Shown here: piece by piece, positions 26,602 to 36,500 of the stretch
Numbering within the stretch: position 1 is the stretch's first letter
Layout: the number at the start of each line of letters is the position of its first letter
From: Jiangella aurantiaca
GTDB taxonomy: Bacteria > Actinomycetota > Actinomycetes > Jiangellales > Jiangellaceae
Reading direction: 5' to 3'
Length of the DNA: 64,000 bases
Assembly: GCF_004349105.1 (NCBI RefSeq)
Contig: NZ_SMLB01000026.1
Coordinates: 1 to 64,000 of the forward strand
The notes under the pieces: model-generated
What the model was told of the DNA's origin: nothing
The model's input: only the letters and a program-made list of their open reading frames with translations
Database searches by the model: none
Made by a program: the position numbers and the translations under genes

Positions 26602-26630
26602 CCGCCCGGCGTGATCGACAGGGAGCACCG

Positions 26631-29327
26631 ATGAACCGACGTCGAGGCAGTGTCGCGGCTGTGGTCTCGGTCGCGCTCACCGCCGCGGGCCTGGTCGCAG
26701 CGGCGCCCGCGGCCGGCGCGGACACCGTCACCCTGACCGGGACGGTGCGCGACAGCTCGGGGCAGGGCTGGCCGCTGTGGGCGGACGTCACGGCCGCCGG
26801 TGTCACGGCCGTGACCGACCCGGTGACCGGCGCGTTCTCGCTGGAGCTGCCGCCCGGGTCGCACTCCGCGACGGTGACCAGCCGGTATCCGGGCTATCCG
26901 GGGGCCACGGTCGAGCTGTCCGGCGAGGGGCAGGAGATCACGCTCGAGGTCGATCCGGTGCGCTGCTTCGCACCCGGCTACGCGCTGGTCTCCGACGGCG
27001 TCGCCGCGAGCTTCGACGACGGGCTGCCGGCCGGGTGGACCGTCACCGACGAGATCGGCGCCGCGGAGGAGTGGCGGTTCGACGACCCCGGTGAGCGCGG
27101 CAACCTGACCGGCGGCCGGTCCGGGTTCGCGATCGTCGACGGTGAGTTCTACGGTTACGTCACCCGGCAGGACACGTCGCTGGTGACCCCGGTGCTCGAC
27201 CTGACCGGCGTGGCCGAGCCGGCGATCGGCTTCGCGCACCACTTCGACACCTGGGTCTGGGACGAGCCGGGTGGCATCGCCGACGTCGACCTGTCGCTCG
27301 ACGGCGGTGCGACCTGGGAGACGGTCTGGCACCGGGTCGAGCCGGTGTACGGGCCGGCGACCGAGTCGGTCCCGATCCCGCAGGCGGCCGGGCGCTCGGA
27401 CGTGCGGGTGCGGTTCCGGTACCACGAGGGTCCGTACACGGCGGCCAACGGCTGGCAGCTCGACGATGTGTTCGTCGGGAACCGTAGCTGCGACCCGGTG
27501 GACGGCGGGCTGCTCGCCGGGCACGTGACGGACGGCAACACCGGCGCGCCCGTGGCCGGCTCGGTCGTGACGACCGCCTCCGGCGCGGCGAGCGCGACGA
27601 CCGATGGCGCCGGCTTCTACTGGATGTTCGTCCCCGTCACGGCCTCGCACGAGGTGACCGCGACCCGGCTGCAGTACCAGGACAGCACCCGCTCGGTGCA
27701 GATCGCGGCCGCCACGACCGCGACGGCGGACTTCTCACTGGGTGCGGGGATGCTGACGACCAGCGTCTCGTCGGTGTCGTCGGCGGGCGACCTGGGCGGG
27801 AGCGAGTCCGCGACGGTCACTGTCACCAACGAGGGCACCGCGCCGGCCACGGTCGTGCTGGCCGAGCGGCCGGTCTCGTTCGTCCCGAACACAGAGGGGC
27901 ACCCACGGACGACGGGGTCGGCCACCGCCGCGCTCGCCTCCGACACCGGGTCGGCGGTCTGGCAGGCGCTGCCGGACTACCCGATCAACATCGTCGACAA
28001 CGTCGCCGGCCTGCACGGGGGCCGCATCTACTCCGTCGGCGGCGAATCCGCGTTCGACTACGCGACCACGCGCGGGTTCGTCCTCGACCCGGCGTCGGGC
28101 GAGGGCTGGGTGCCGCTGCCGGCGATGCCGCACGGCCGCGGCGCACCTGCCGGCGAGTTCGTGAACGGGAAGTTCTACGTGACCGGCGGGCGCGAGCCCG
28201 GCATCTACGAGAACGGCATCTCTCCCGGCACCGACGTGTACGACCCGGCCACGAACAGCTGGACCACTGAGCCGGGCGCGCCGATCCCCGTCATGCTGGC
28301 CGGCAGCTTCGTGCTCGACGGGATGATGTACGTCGTCGGCGGCTGCTTCAGCGACGAGGACTCCGACTGCGGCACCGACGACGTGTTCCGCTACGACCCG
28401 GTGGCTCGCGAATGGGAGCAGGTCGCCGACTATCCCGAGCCGATCGCCGAGCCGGCCTGCGGCGCCATCGAGGCCAAGGGCTACTGCGCCGGCGGCCTGT
28501 ACCAGCGGGGACCGACCAAGACGGCCACCTACGCCTACGACCCGAAGATGGACACGTGGACCGCGGTGGCGCCGCTGCCGATGGAGCTGTCCGGCGCCGC
28601 GCACACCGTCGCCGACGGTCGCCTGCTGCTGTCGGGTGGGGTCAGCGGCGGCCGCTACCACGATTCCACCAAGCGCGGGTTCGCCTACGACCCCGTCGCC
28701 GACGTGTGGTCGGAGCTGCCGGCGGCGGCCAACGCGCTGGCCCGCGGCGGCAGCACATGCGGCTTCCACCGCATCGGCGGCGGCAATGCCGGCTACGCCG
28801 GACGGCCGTTCAGCGAGACGCTGCCCGGGTACACCGACTGCGGCAGCGACCGCGACGCGTCCTGGCTGTCGCTGGCGGCCGGGACCACGACGCTGGCGCC
28901 GGGCGAGAGCACGGAGGTCGTCGTGTCGCTCACCGGAGCGGCCGGTGACGGGCCCGGGTCCTACACCGGCGCGATCCTGGTCCGCGGCGACGACACCCCC
29001 TACGACCAGCGCGAGGTCCAGGTCGCCTTCGACGCCGTCGCCCCGCGCACCTGGGGCGCCGTGGCGGGCACGCTCTCCGGCCTGGCCTGCGACGGCTCGA
29101 CGGTGCCGCTGGCGGACATGGACGTCTGGATCGACGGCCGCGACGAGTCGCACACCCTGCGCACCGACGCGGCCGGCCGGTACGTCCTCTGGCTCCCGGT
29201 GAAGCAGAACCCGCTACGCGTCGTCACCGGGGACGACACCTGGATCCCGCGGACGGTGACGGCCCGGGTCGCGCCTGGAAAGGTGACCGACCTCGACCTC
29301 ACCCTCCGCCACGTCGCCTGCCCCTGA
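26631..29327 (+). CDS. Secreted kelch / carboxypeptidase-regulatory-like protein, protease-less paralogue
   Basis: The 898-aa protein starts at ATG 26631 with a signal peptide (MNRRRGSVAAVVSVALTAAG). It repeats, in the same order, the domains of the C-terminal two thirds of the upstream peptidase: regulatory-like domain ('SGQGWPLWADVTAAGV'), jelly-roll domain ('LVTPVLDLTGV'), second regulatory-like domain, kelch repeats ('YSVGGES', 'YVVGGCFSDED') and a final beta domain ('ACDGSTVPLADMDVW'). There is no peptidase domain and no catalytic serine. It begins 29 bases after the upstream stop, so the two form an operon. It probably arose by partial duplication and may bind the same target without cutting it. 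Confidence 0.85.
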   Translation: MNRRRGSVAAVVSVALTAAGLVAAAPAAGADTVTLTGTVRDSSGQGWPLWADVTAAGVTAVTDPVTGAFSLELPPGSHSATVTSRYPGYPGATVELSGEGQEITLEVDPVRCFAPGYALVSDGVAASFDDGLPAGWTVTDEIGAAEEWRFDDPGERGNLTGGRSGFAIVDGEFYGYVTRQDTSLVTPVLDLTGVAEPAIGFAHHFDTWVWDEPGGIADVDLSLDGGATWETVWHRVEPVYGPATESVPIPQAAGRSDVRVRFRYHEGPYTAANGWQLDDVFVGNRSCDPVDGGLLAGHVTDGNTGAPVAGSVVTTASGAASATTDGAGFYWMFVPVTASHEVTATRLQYQDSTRSVQIAAATTATADFSLGAGMLTTSVSSVSSAGDLGGSESATVTVTNEGTAPATVVLAERPVSFVPNTEGHPRTTGSATAALASDTGSAVWQALPDYPINIVDNVAGLHGGRIYSVGGESAFDYATTRGFVLDPASGEGWVPLPAMPHGRGAPAGEFVNGKFYVTGGREPGIYENGISPGTDVYDPATNSWTTEPGAPIPVMLAGSFVLDGMMYVVGGCFSDEDSDCGTDDVFRYDPVAREWEQVADYPEPIAEPACGAIEAKGYCAGGLYQRGPTKTATYAYDPKMDTWTAVAPLPMELSGAAHTVADGRLLLSGGVSGGRYHDSTKRGFAYDPVADVWSELPAAANALARGGSTCGFHRIGGGNAGYAGRPFSETLPGYTDCGSDRDASWLSLAAGTTTLAPGESTEVVVSLTGAAGDGPGSYTGAILVRGDDTPYDQREVQVAFDAVAPRTWGAVAGTLSGLACDGSTVPLADMDVWIDGRDESHTLRTDAAGRYVLWLPVKQNPLRVVTGDDTWIPRTVTARVAPGKVTDLDLTLRHVACP

Positions 29328-29374
29328 TCGGCCGCTGGCCGCGGATGCCACCGATCGGCCGGAACATACCGGTC

Positions 29375-29403
29375 TTGACAGGGCGAATCCGGCGGACCAT
29401 CGT
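29375..29403 (+). promoter_or_regulatory. Putative promoter of the GH84 gene
   Basis: A consensus -35 TTGACA (29375-29380) is followed after 17 bp by CATCGT (29398-29403), a weak -10. The ATG of the GH84 gene is 67 bases farther on. The importer operon promoter at 42458-42486 has the same combination of perfect -35 and weak -10 (CACGAT). Confidence 0.45.
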
Positions 29404-29470
29404 CATCTGCACATTGCTTGGACGTGAACGAGCCCCGTCTAATTCGCGCCAGATCGTGCAGGAGTCGCCC

Positions 29471-31834
29471 ATGGCATCCGACGTTCGCCTCGTCGCTTCC
29501 ACCGCCGTCGCCGCCGTCCTCCTCCCGCTCGCCGCCGCCGGTCCGGCGCCCGCGGCGCCGGAGGCCGTCACCGTTCCCGTCGTCTCACCGACGCCCCAGC
29601 AGATCGACCGGATCGGCGCCGACGTCGTCGTGCCGGGACGGGTGGAGGTCGTGGCGACGGACGACACCGACGCTGCCGCGCTCGACCTGCTGGTCGAGCT
29701 GCTGAAGGACAACGGCGCCGGCCGGGTGGACGTCGTCACGGAGCCGCAGGGACGGACGCCGCTCACGGTGCACCTCGGGCCGGCCGCGCGCGCGGACGTC
29801 GCCGGCGCGCTCGGTGACACCGAGGTGCCGGCGCACGCCGAGGGGTATGCCCTGCGTGTCGACCGCGCCGTGGGCCGGCTGGGCACCGTGACGCTCGGTG
29901 GCACGGACCCGGCCGGGCAGTTCTACGCGGTCCAGACGCTGGGGCAACTGATGGTGCGCACCGACGACGGAGACCACCGCATCGCCGGCGTGGAGGTCAC
30001 CGACTTCCCCGCGATGCCGCTGCGCGGGACCATCGAGGGCTTCTACGGCGCGCCGTGGACGCACGCGGACCGGCTCGACCAGCTGGCGTTCTACGGGCGA
30101 GTGAAGGCCAACACCTACATCTACGCCCCCAAGGACGACCCCTACCACCGGGAGCGCTGGCGCGAGCCGTACCCGCCCGACAAGGCGGCGGAGCTGGCCG
30201 AGCTGGCCGCCGCCGCGACCGGCCACCACGTCCGGTTCACGTTCGCGCTCTCGCCGGGCAACACGATCTGCTACTCCGGCGCCGCCGACCGCGGCGCCCT
30301 GCTGGCCAAGTTCGACGCCATGTACGACCTCGGCGTGCGGGCGTTCTCAATCCCGCTTGACGACATCGCGCTGCAGTTCAACTGCGACGAGGACCGGCAG
30401 CGCTACGGCACCCCGAGCCAGGCGAGCGTCGGCCGGGCGCAGGCGGAGCTGCTCACGTTCGTCCAGCAGGAGTTCGTCGCCGCCCGTGACGGCGTCCAGC
30501 CGCTGCAGACCGTGCCCACACAGTACGGCGACCTGACCGAGACACCGTACAAGCAGGCCTGGCGCACGTACCTCGACCCGGCCGTCGTGGTGATGTGGAC
30601 GGGCACGGACGTGGTGCCGCCGAGCATCACCGTCGAGCAGGCCGAGCAGGCATCGTCGCTGTTCGGGCGGGACGTGTTCGTCTGGGACAACTATCCGGTC
30701 AACGACTACGGAAACACCCGCGGCCGGCTGCTGCTCGCGCCGTACGACAAGCGCGAGCCCGGTCTCTCCGACCACCTGGCCGGCATCGTGTCGAACCCGA
30801 TGAACCAGGCGGCGGCCAGCAAGATCGCGATCTTCGGCTTCGCCGACTTCACCTGGAACGACCGCGGCTACGACGCGCAGCGGTCGTGGCGCCAGGCGAT
30901 GCGGCTGCTGGCCGGCGGCGATGCCGAGGCAGCCGGCGCCCTGGAGGTCTTCGCCGACCTCAACCACCTCGCGCCGAGCTTCGGGGCGCCGTGGCAGCCG
31001 CAGGCCCCGGCGCTGGCCGCCGACATCGCCGCGTTCTGGGAGGTCTTCGCCGACGGCGACCCGGCGGCGGCCGTGACGGGACTACGTCCCCGCGCCGACG
31101 CGATCACCGGCGCGCCGGGCGCCATCCGGGCCGCCGTCGACCCGCGGTTCGTCGACGAGGCGGCGCCGTGGCTCGACGCGGCCGTCCTGTGGGGCCGGGC
31201 CGCGCAGCGGATGCTCGATGCCGTCCAGGCCCGCGTCGTCGACGACGACGCGGCCGCCGAGCAGGCGCTGGCGGAGTCGCGGGACCTGGCCGAGCTGGCC
31301 GGCGCCGTCGTCGTCGAGCCGCCGCGCAACACCTGGGGCCGGGCGCCGGTGCGCATCGCCGACGGCGTCCTCGACACCTTCCTGGTGGAGCTCGGGCTGC
31401 GGGTCGAGCTGTGGGACACCATCGGCGACGCCCGCAACCTCGCGCCCGACGGTGTCGCCACCGCGTCCAGTGTGGAGCAGAACCTCGACCGGCTGGCGGC
31501 GCGGCACGTCAACGACGGCGACTCGGGGACCCGCTGGGCCTCGGGCTACAGCGACGACGAGTGGGTCCAGGTCGAGCTGCCGACGCCGGCCGACATCGTG
31601 GCCGTGACGGTGTCGTGGGAGGCCGCATGTGCGACCGCGTACCGGCTGGAGGCGTCGGTGGACGGGACCACCTTCGCGCCGCTCGCGGAGGTCACCGACT
31701 CCACCTGCGGTCTCGACGTTCTCCGCGTCGACACTCCCGAGCCGGTGCGGTTCGTCCGCATCCAGGGCGTCGACCGGGCGACCTCGTGGGGCTACTCCAT
31801 CTGGGAGCTCGGCATTTACGGCACGGCCCCCTGA
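29471..31834 (+). CDS. GH84 beta-N-acetylglucosaminidase with F5/8-type C domain, secreted
   Basis: The 787-aa protein starts at ATG 29471 behind CAGGAG, with a signal peptide (MASDVRLVASTAVAAVLLPL). After an N-terminal domain (to about 170), the GH84 catalytic barrel begins at 'LRGTIEGFYGAPWTHADRLD'. The catalytic aspartate pair is Asp297-Asp298 in 'IPLDDIALQ'. 'NYPVNDYGN' and 'GIVSNPMNQAAASKIA' are further family signatures. A helical linker leads to a C-terminal F5/8-type carbohydrate-binding domain (about 660-787, 'RNLAPDGVATASS', 'ATSWGYSIWELGIYG'). It should remove terminal beta-GlcNAc by substrate-assisted catalysis outside the cell, supplying the HexNAc locus that follows. Confidence 0.92.
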   Translation: MASDVRLVASTAVAAVLLPLAAAGPAPAAPEAVTVPVVSPTPQQIDRIGADVVVPGRVEVVATDDTDAAALDLLVELLKDNGAGRVDVVTEPQGRTPLTVHLGPAARADVAGALGDTEVPAHAEGYALRVDRAVGRLGTVTLGGTDPAGQFYAVQTLGQLMVRTDDGDHRIAGVEVTDFPAMPLRGTIEGFYGAPWTHADRLDQLAFYGRVKANTYIYAPKDDPYHRERWREPYPPDKAAELAELAAAATGHHVRFTFALSPGNTICYSGAADRGALLAKFDAMYDLGVRAFSIPLDDIALQFNCDEDRQRYGTPSQASVGRAQAELLTFVQQEFVAARDGVQPLQTVPTQYGDLTETPYKQAWRTYLDPAVVVMWTGTDVVPPSITVEQAEQASSLFGRDVFVWDNYPVNDYGNTRGRLLLAPYDKREPGLSDHLAGIVSNPMNQAAASKIAIFGFADFTWNDRGYDAQRSWRQAMRLLAGGDAEAAGALEVFADLNHLAPSFGAPWQPQAPALAADIAAFWEVFADGDPAAAVTGLRPRADAITGAPGAIRAAVDPRFVDEAAPWLDAAVLWGRAAQRMLDAVQARVVDDDAAAEQALAESRDLAELAGAVVVEPPRNTWGRAPVRIADGVLDTFLVELGLRVELWDTIGDARNLAPDGVATASSVEQNLDRLAARHVNDGDSGTRWASGYSDDEWVQVELPTPADIVAVTVSWEAACATAYRLEASVDGTTFAPLAEVTDSTCGLDVLRVDTPEPVRFVRIQGVDRATSWGYSIWELGIYGTAP

Positions 31835-31913
31835 CCGCCCGCCGCCGGGAGGAACTTTCTACCCGCCAGGGCGAGGACGACTCGCACCCGACGAACCCCC
31901 AACAGATCACGGG

Positions 31914-31979
31914 AGAACCATGATCATGAGCAAGTTCCTACCGTTCTGGCGACAGTAACCCGCTCTTGATCATGGTTCT
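31914..31979. repeat. Intergenic palindrome P4 (CATGATCA type)
   Basis: AGAACCATGATCATGAGC (31914-31931) pairs with 31962-31979 with one mismatch around a 30-nt loop. It sits between the convergent GH84 and GH109-like genes. The arm core CATGATCA is shared with P2; the rest differs, so it may be a separate subfamily. Confidence 0.7.
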
Positions 31980-32039
31980 GGGCGGGGTGCGCGGGACCGG
32001 CATCCCGCGCAACCCGCCGCCAGCCGAAGGCGCGAGCCG

Positions 32040-33515
32040 TCAGCCGTCCAGCCAGGGGTCCTCGGGCCGCTCACGATCGAAGGTGGGCCGCGGGTCTTCC
32101 CAGTAGCCGCGGGTGAAGTCGGGCACCCGCACCGAGGTGATGCTGCCGCCCTTCATCGACTCGTGGCTGAGCGGGATGACCGAGCACCAGGCCGCCGAGT
32201 CGTAGACGTCGATGTCGGGGGTCATGCCCAGGCGCATCAGCTGCACCAGGCGGAAGATCGCGATGAAGTCACCGCCGCCGTGGCCGCCGTACTGGTCGGC
32301 GAGGTCCTCCAGTGCCGGCCAGAGCCAGTGGTCGTGCTGGGCCGTGATCGCGTTGAACTCCGCTCCGGTCCGCCAGGTGTGGTTCGTGTGCCCGAGCGAC
32401 TCCAGGTAGATGCGGCCGTTGTCCAGCTCGACGACGCCGCTGCTGCCGGTGAGCGTGGTCTCGCGGCTGTACGGGTGCGGCGAGTTGACGTCGTGCTCGA
32501 CCCGGATCATCCGGCCGTTCGCGGTCTTGATCAGTGCCGTGTGGCGGTCGCCGGAGATGTACTCGTCGTCCTGCCAGGAGGAATGGTCGGGGCCGACCCG
32601 CGGGTCGTTCTCACGGAACAGGGCGAGGTTCATCGGCGGGGTGGCGACGGCGACCAGCTCGGCGAAGCGGTCGCCGCGGTTGACGCCCAGGGCCGCGGAG
32701 ACCGGGCCGAGGCCGTGCATCGGGTAGTGCAGCGCGTTCATCCGGGTCTGCCAGCGCCGCCGCCAGTACTCCGGGTGGTACGCCCCGCCGAAGAGGTACG
32801 GCCAGCGCAGGTCGTGCACGTACCCGCCGGACGCGTGCTGCAGCTCGCCGAACAGGCCGGCCTTGGCCATGTTGAAGATCCGCAGCTCGGGCCGGAAGTA
32901 ATTGACGTTCTCGAGCAGCATGCAGTGCTTGCCGGTGCGCTCCGACGTGCGCACGAGGTCCCAGATCTCGTCCAGGTGCGGCGAGATCGGCAACTCGACT
33001 GCGACGTGCTTGCCGTGCTCCATGGCGGCCTTGGCCTGCGGATAGTGCCACTCCCACGGCGTCGCGACGTAGATCAGGTCGATGTCGTCGCGGCGGACGA
33101 GGTTGAGGAAGTCCTCCTCGCCGTTGGAGTAGCCGACCGGTTCCGTGTCCTGGAAGCCCTGCGCCATGATGCGCCCGATGGTGCGGTTGACGCGCTCCGG
33201 CCGGATGTCGCAGACGGCGGTGACGGCCGAGACGGCGCCCCAGCGGACGTCCTGGCCGCCGCCGCGCTCGCCGAGCCCGATGAGGCCCACGCGGACCTGG
33301 TCGAAGCCTTCGAACGGCACCTCGGCCATGGACCGCTCACGCCCCTTGACGCGCGGCGGCTCGCGGCGGGTGTCCTCGGCGCCGGCCGCGACGTCGGCGG
33401 CGGCCGCCGCTCCGGCGCCGATCCCGCCGAGTCCGGCGGCCGCGCCCAGCGCGGCACCGGTCCTGATGACGTCACGACGAGAGGGTCGATACCTGTGCGG
33501 AAGGGCCACGCCCAT
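32040..33515 (-). CDS. Gfo/Idh/MocA oxidoreductase, GH109-like (alpha-N-acetylgalactosaminidase type), Tat-exported
   Basis: The 491-aa protein opens with a twin-arginine signal ('PSRRDVIRTGAALGAAAG'). An NAD-binding Rossmann fold follows ('VRVGLIGLGERGGG') with 'YVATPWEWHYPQAKAAMEHGKHV', and a C-terminal domain with 'HGLGPVSAALGVNRGDRF'. The size, Tat signal and 'GGHGGGDF' stretch match GH109 alpha-N-acetylgalactosaminidases, which use NAD as a catalytic cofactor bound before export. The start is ATG 33515, with AGGAG only two bases away; the GTG six bases in would have better spacing. TCTGATCGAAT lies just upstream, shared with the GH20 promoter. It probably trims alpha-GalNAc outside the cell. 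Confidence 0.8.
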   Translation of the reverse strand: MGVALPHRYRPSRRDVIRTGAALGAAAGLGGIGAGAAAAADVAAGAEDTRREPPRVKGRERSMAEVPFEGFDQVRVGLIGLGERGGGQDVRWGAVSAVTAVCDIRPERVNRTIGRIMAQGFQDTEPVGYSNGEEDFLNLVRRDDIDLIYVATPWEWHYPQAKAAMEHGKHVAVELPISPHLDEIWDLVRTSERTGKHCMLLENVNYFRPELRIFNMAKAGLFGELQHASGGYVHDLRWPYLFGGAYHPEYWRRRWQTRMNALHYPMHGLGPVSAALGVNRGDRFAELVAVATPPMNLALFRENDPRVGPDHSSWQDDEYISGDRHTALIKTANGRMIRVEHDVNSPHPYSRETTLTGSSGVVELDNGRIYLESLGHTNHTWRTGAEFNAITAQHDHWLWPALEDLADQYGGHGGGDFIAIFRLVQLMRLGMTPDIDVYDSAAWCSVIPLSHESMKGGSITSVRVPDFTRGYWEDPRPTFDRERPEDPWLDG

Positions 33516-33521
33516 CACTCC

Positions 33522-33532
33522 TCTGATCGAAT
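33522..33532. promoter_or_regulatory. Candidate operator TCTGATCGAAT upstream of the GH109-like gene
   Basis: The 11-mer TCTGATCGAAT occurs here, 7 bases before the GH109-like start, and again at 38728-38738 before the GH20 gene. A related GACCGAATC lies at 42379-42387 before the SIS gene. All three are in the same glycan locus, which encodes a DeoR-family regulator. Operator function is inference. Confidence 0.45.
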
Positions 33533-33559
33533 CTGCACTTTTCAATTCAGTACCGAGCA

Positions 33560-36500
33560 TTATCGAGCGCTGCCAGCATCGCCCACAAGGGGTGAAACCG
33601 ACTCGATCCGGAACCCGTCGAACTCGACCATTCCGGTGGCACCGCTGACCACGTTCACGGCGCTCATGAACACCCCGACGTCGACGGCTGCATCGGCGGG
33701 CAGCGCCGCGGAGCCGACCCGGGTCCACGTCAGGCCGTCGGCGCTGCACTCACCGACGAACGACGAGCCGCTCCGGGTCAGGCGCACGTGCACCGGCGCG
33801 GCGAACGACGGCGCCTGGCTGACCGAGTCCAGGCGGCCGTCCCCGTTCGCGTCCCACGAGAAGACGCAGCCGTTGCCGGGCGTGACGGCGACGTTGGCGT
33901 ACCCGGCCGAGCCCTGGACGGCGAGATCGTCGCGGGCGATCAGTCCGGCCCGGGCCCACGGCCAGGTCGGGTCCTGTGCGACGACGGTCGTGGTCACGGA
34001 CGTGCTGTCGGTCAGCGCGTCTTCCCGGTAGACGGTGCCGAACTCGTTCGTCCCGCCCCACAGGTCGCCGCCACCACCGACGATCGCGAACCGGTCGCCG
34101 CGCTGCCCGAACGTCGCGTCGTTGAACGAGACCGACGCGTACGGCGGCTCGACACTGTCGTCGGTGAGCAGGCGCACCGATCCGGCCACCGGCGCCGCCG
34201 GGACGCCGTCCGCCGTCACCCGCACCGGCAGCCGGACCACCAGATCGGCGGGCGGCGCGGTCACCGCGACGTCGACCTCCAGCCGCGCCGACCCGGCGGG
34301 CGGCAGCGACGGCACCGTGCCGCCGCCGACCGGCGTCGCCGTCAGCCCGTCCGGCGTCACGACCTCGACGGCGACGTCCGTCGCGGCGGTGAACTCGTTC
34401 GGGTTGGTCACCGTCACGGTCACCCGCGCCGGCGTCTCTGTGGTCACGACCGGCCGGTCGGCCTCGGCGGACGCGGTCAGCGCGAGCGGGTGCTCCGTCA
34501 GATGCGCGAGCACGCGCCCGGCGACCTCGTGCACGTCCCCTGACGGCGCCACCGGTAGCCGGTCGGTGCGCGCCGCCCATGCGGCGCCGAACTCGTACCA
34601 GTCGATCGGCTCCGGCGCCCGGTCCTCGGCCAGCGCCGCCTCGAGATCGTCGAAGTACGCGCGCCACCGCGGCGCGTAGTACGTCGACACGAGCCCGGAC
34701 CACTCGCGGTTCGCGTAGTCCGTCAGCCCGGCCGCCGCACCCGCCCGCGTCCCCCACACGCTGAGCAGCGTCCGCGCGTCGTGCTCCAGCCGGTCCGCCT
34801 CCGCCGGGTCGGCGCCCCACGACCGGGCATCGGCCAGCCAGCGTCCGAGCAGCCAGTGCGGATTGGTCGCGGCCACCTCGTCGACCAGCTCCAGCAGCGT
34901 CATCCACTCGCCGGTCAGCGCGCGGAACCGGTCGAGGTCGCCGGCCTCGTAGGCGGCCCGGATCGCCGGCAGCAGCAGCCGGCTCCGGTTCGCCAGCGCC
35001 TGCCGCGCGACATCGGCCAAGTCGTACGCGTACGCCGACGACGACCGCAGCTCCGGCGCCACGTCGAGCAGCGCCGGCAGCGCGGCCGCGAACGCCGCCG
35101 CGTTGTAACGCAGCGCGCTCGGCGACCACTCGGCAGCACGATCGGCGGTCAGGCTCGGCTCGGCCGCGAACAGCCCGTCCTGCGCCTCCGACCAGTCGCC
35201 GGACGGCAGCGCGTACGCGGTCCGGCCCAGCGTCCGCCACGCCGCCCGCGCGGACGGGTCCGACCCGCCGTAGCGGCGGTCGGCCCAGTCGGTGAACCAG
35301 GCGTCGAGGTCGACCGGGCCGTCGCGCCAGGCCAGCGACGTGAGTAGGTCCAGCGCGGCGGGGTTGTTGGCGCCGGCCTCAGGCAGCACAGCGATGCCGT
35401 CGAGGGCACTGCCAGGGCGGTCACGCCAGGCGAAGAACCGTTCGTTCCAGACACCGGCGTTGGCGCCCATCGTGGTGTGCCCGCCGAAGTTCCAGATCGA
35501 GCCGAACGCGTACGGCGTGCCCTGCCAGGACGCCTCGCGGTCCAGCCCGTCGTAGCGGTCGGACAGCCCGTCGACGATCAGCATCCGGGACCGGTCGACG
35601 GCGGCCAGCGTCTCGGGCCGCGGATTGTTCTGCCAGCCGAGGATCGCCCAGATCGCACCCGGCCGGGCGGCCTGCAACGCGTCCTCGACCGCCACGCTGG
35701 CCGCCGCCACGTCGACGTCGCCGGCGGTGCCACCCTCGTGCAGCAGGTCCATCTTGTACATCGCGGAGTCGCCGAACCGGGCCCGCGAGCTGCGGTAGAA
35801 CTCCGCGGCGACGCGCGGGAAGTGCACGCCGGTCGGGTCCAGCCAGCCCGGCCGCTCGAACCCGACCCAGTCGCCCTGCGGCACCACGTGCGCTCCGGGG
35901 TTGCGGGCCGCGAACCCGGCCGGGACGGTGCCGAAGTAGCCCGGCAGCACCGGCGTCATGCCCAGCTCCCGCAGCCGGTCGGCGATCCGCCGCCCCAGCT
36001 CGGCCCGCTCCTCGATCAACGACGACGACACCGGACTCGGGAAGCAGCACATGTTCTGCAGCAGCCACCACGGCTGGTGCGCCGGCGGCGGGATCCAGGC
36101 GCGCAGCTCGTCGGCGGTGTAGCCGAACCGCTGGAACGTGTCGTAGTAGACCGCCTCCGCGCCCACCGGCACGAACACCTCGTTGACCCCGTGCAGTGCG
36201 AGCACGTCGATCAGCCGTTCCCAATCGGCCCAGTCCCGGTACGGCCCGGTGTAGCCGTCGTCGGTGTCGTTGAGCGCGAAGCGGTGCGTGACGGTGGCCG
36301 GCCGGACGAGCTCGCGGTCCGGCAGCGGCAGCCGGGCGGGGAGGTCCAGCTGCTCGCCGGTCCACGAGACGTTCGCGCCGGCGAACTCCCCGAGGTAGGC
36401 GTTCAGGCCGGTCAGGAGTACGGCCGGGCTGGTGCCGCCGATCTCGACCCGGCCGTTCCGGGCGGCGATCCGGTAGTGGTCGCCGCCGGGACCGGGCTCC

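Noticed and set aside
22111-26628. 1505-codon open frame antisense to the kelch peptidase
   Set aside because: Typical GC-rich antisense shadow: Arg/Gly/Val-rich, no domains, whereas the plus strand shows a full subtilase with catalytic triad.
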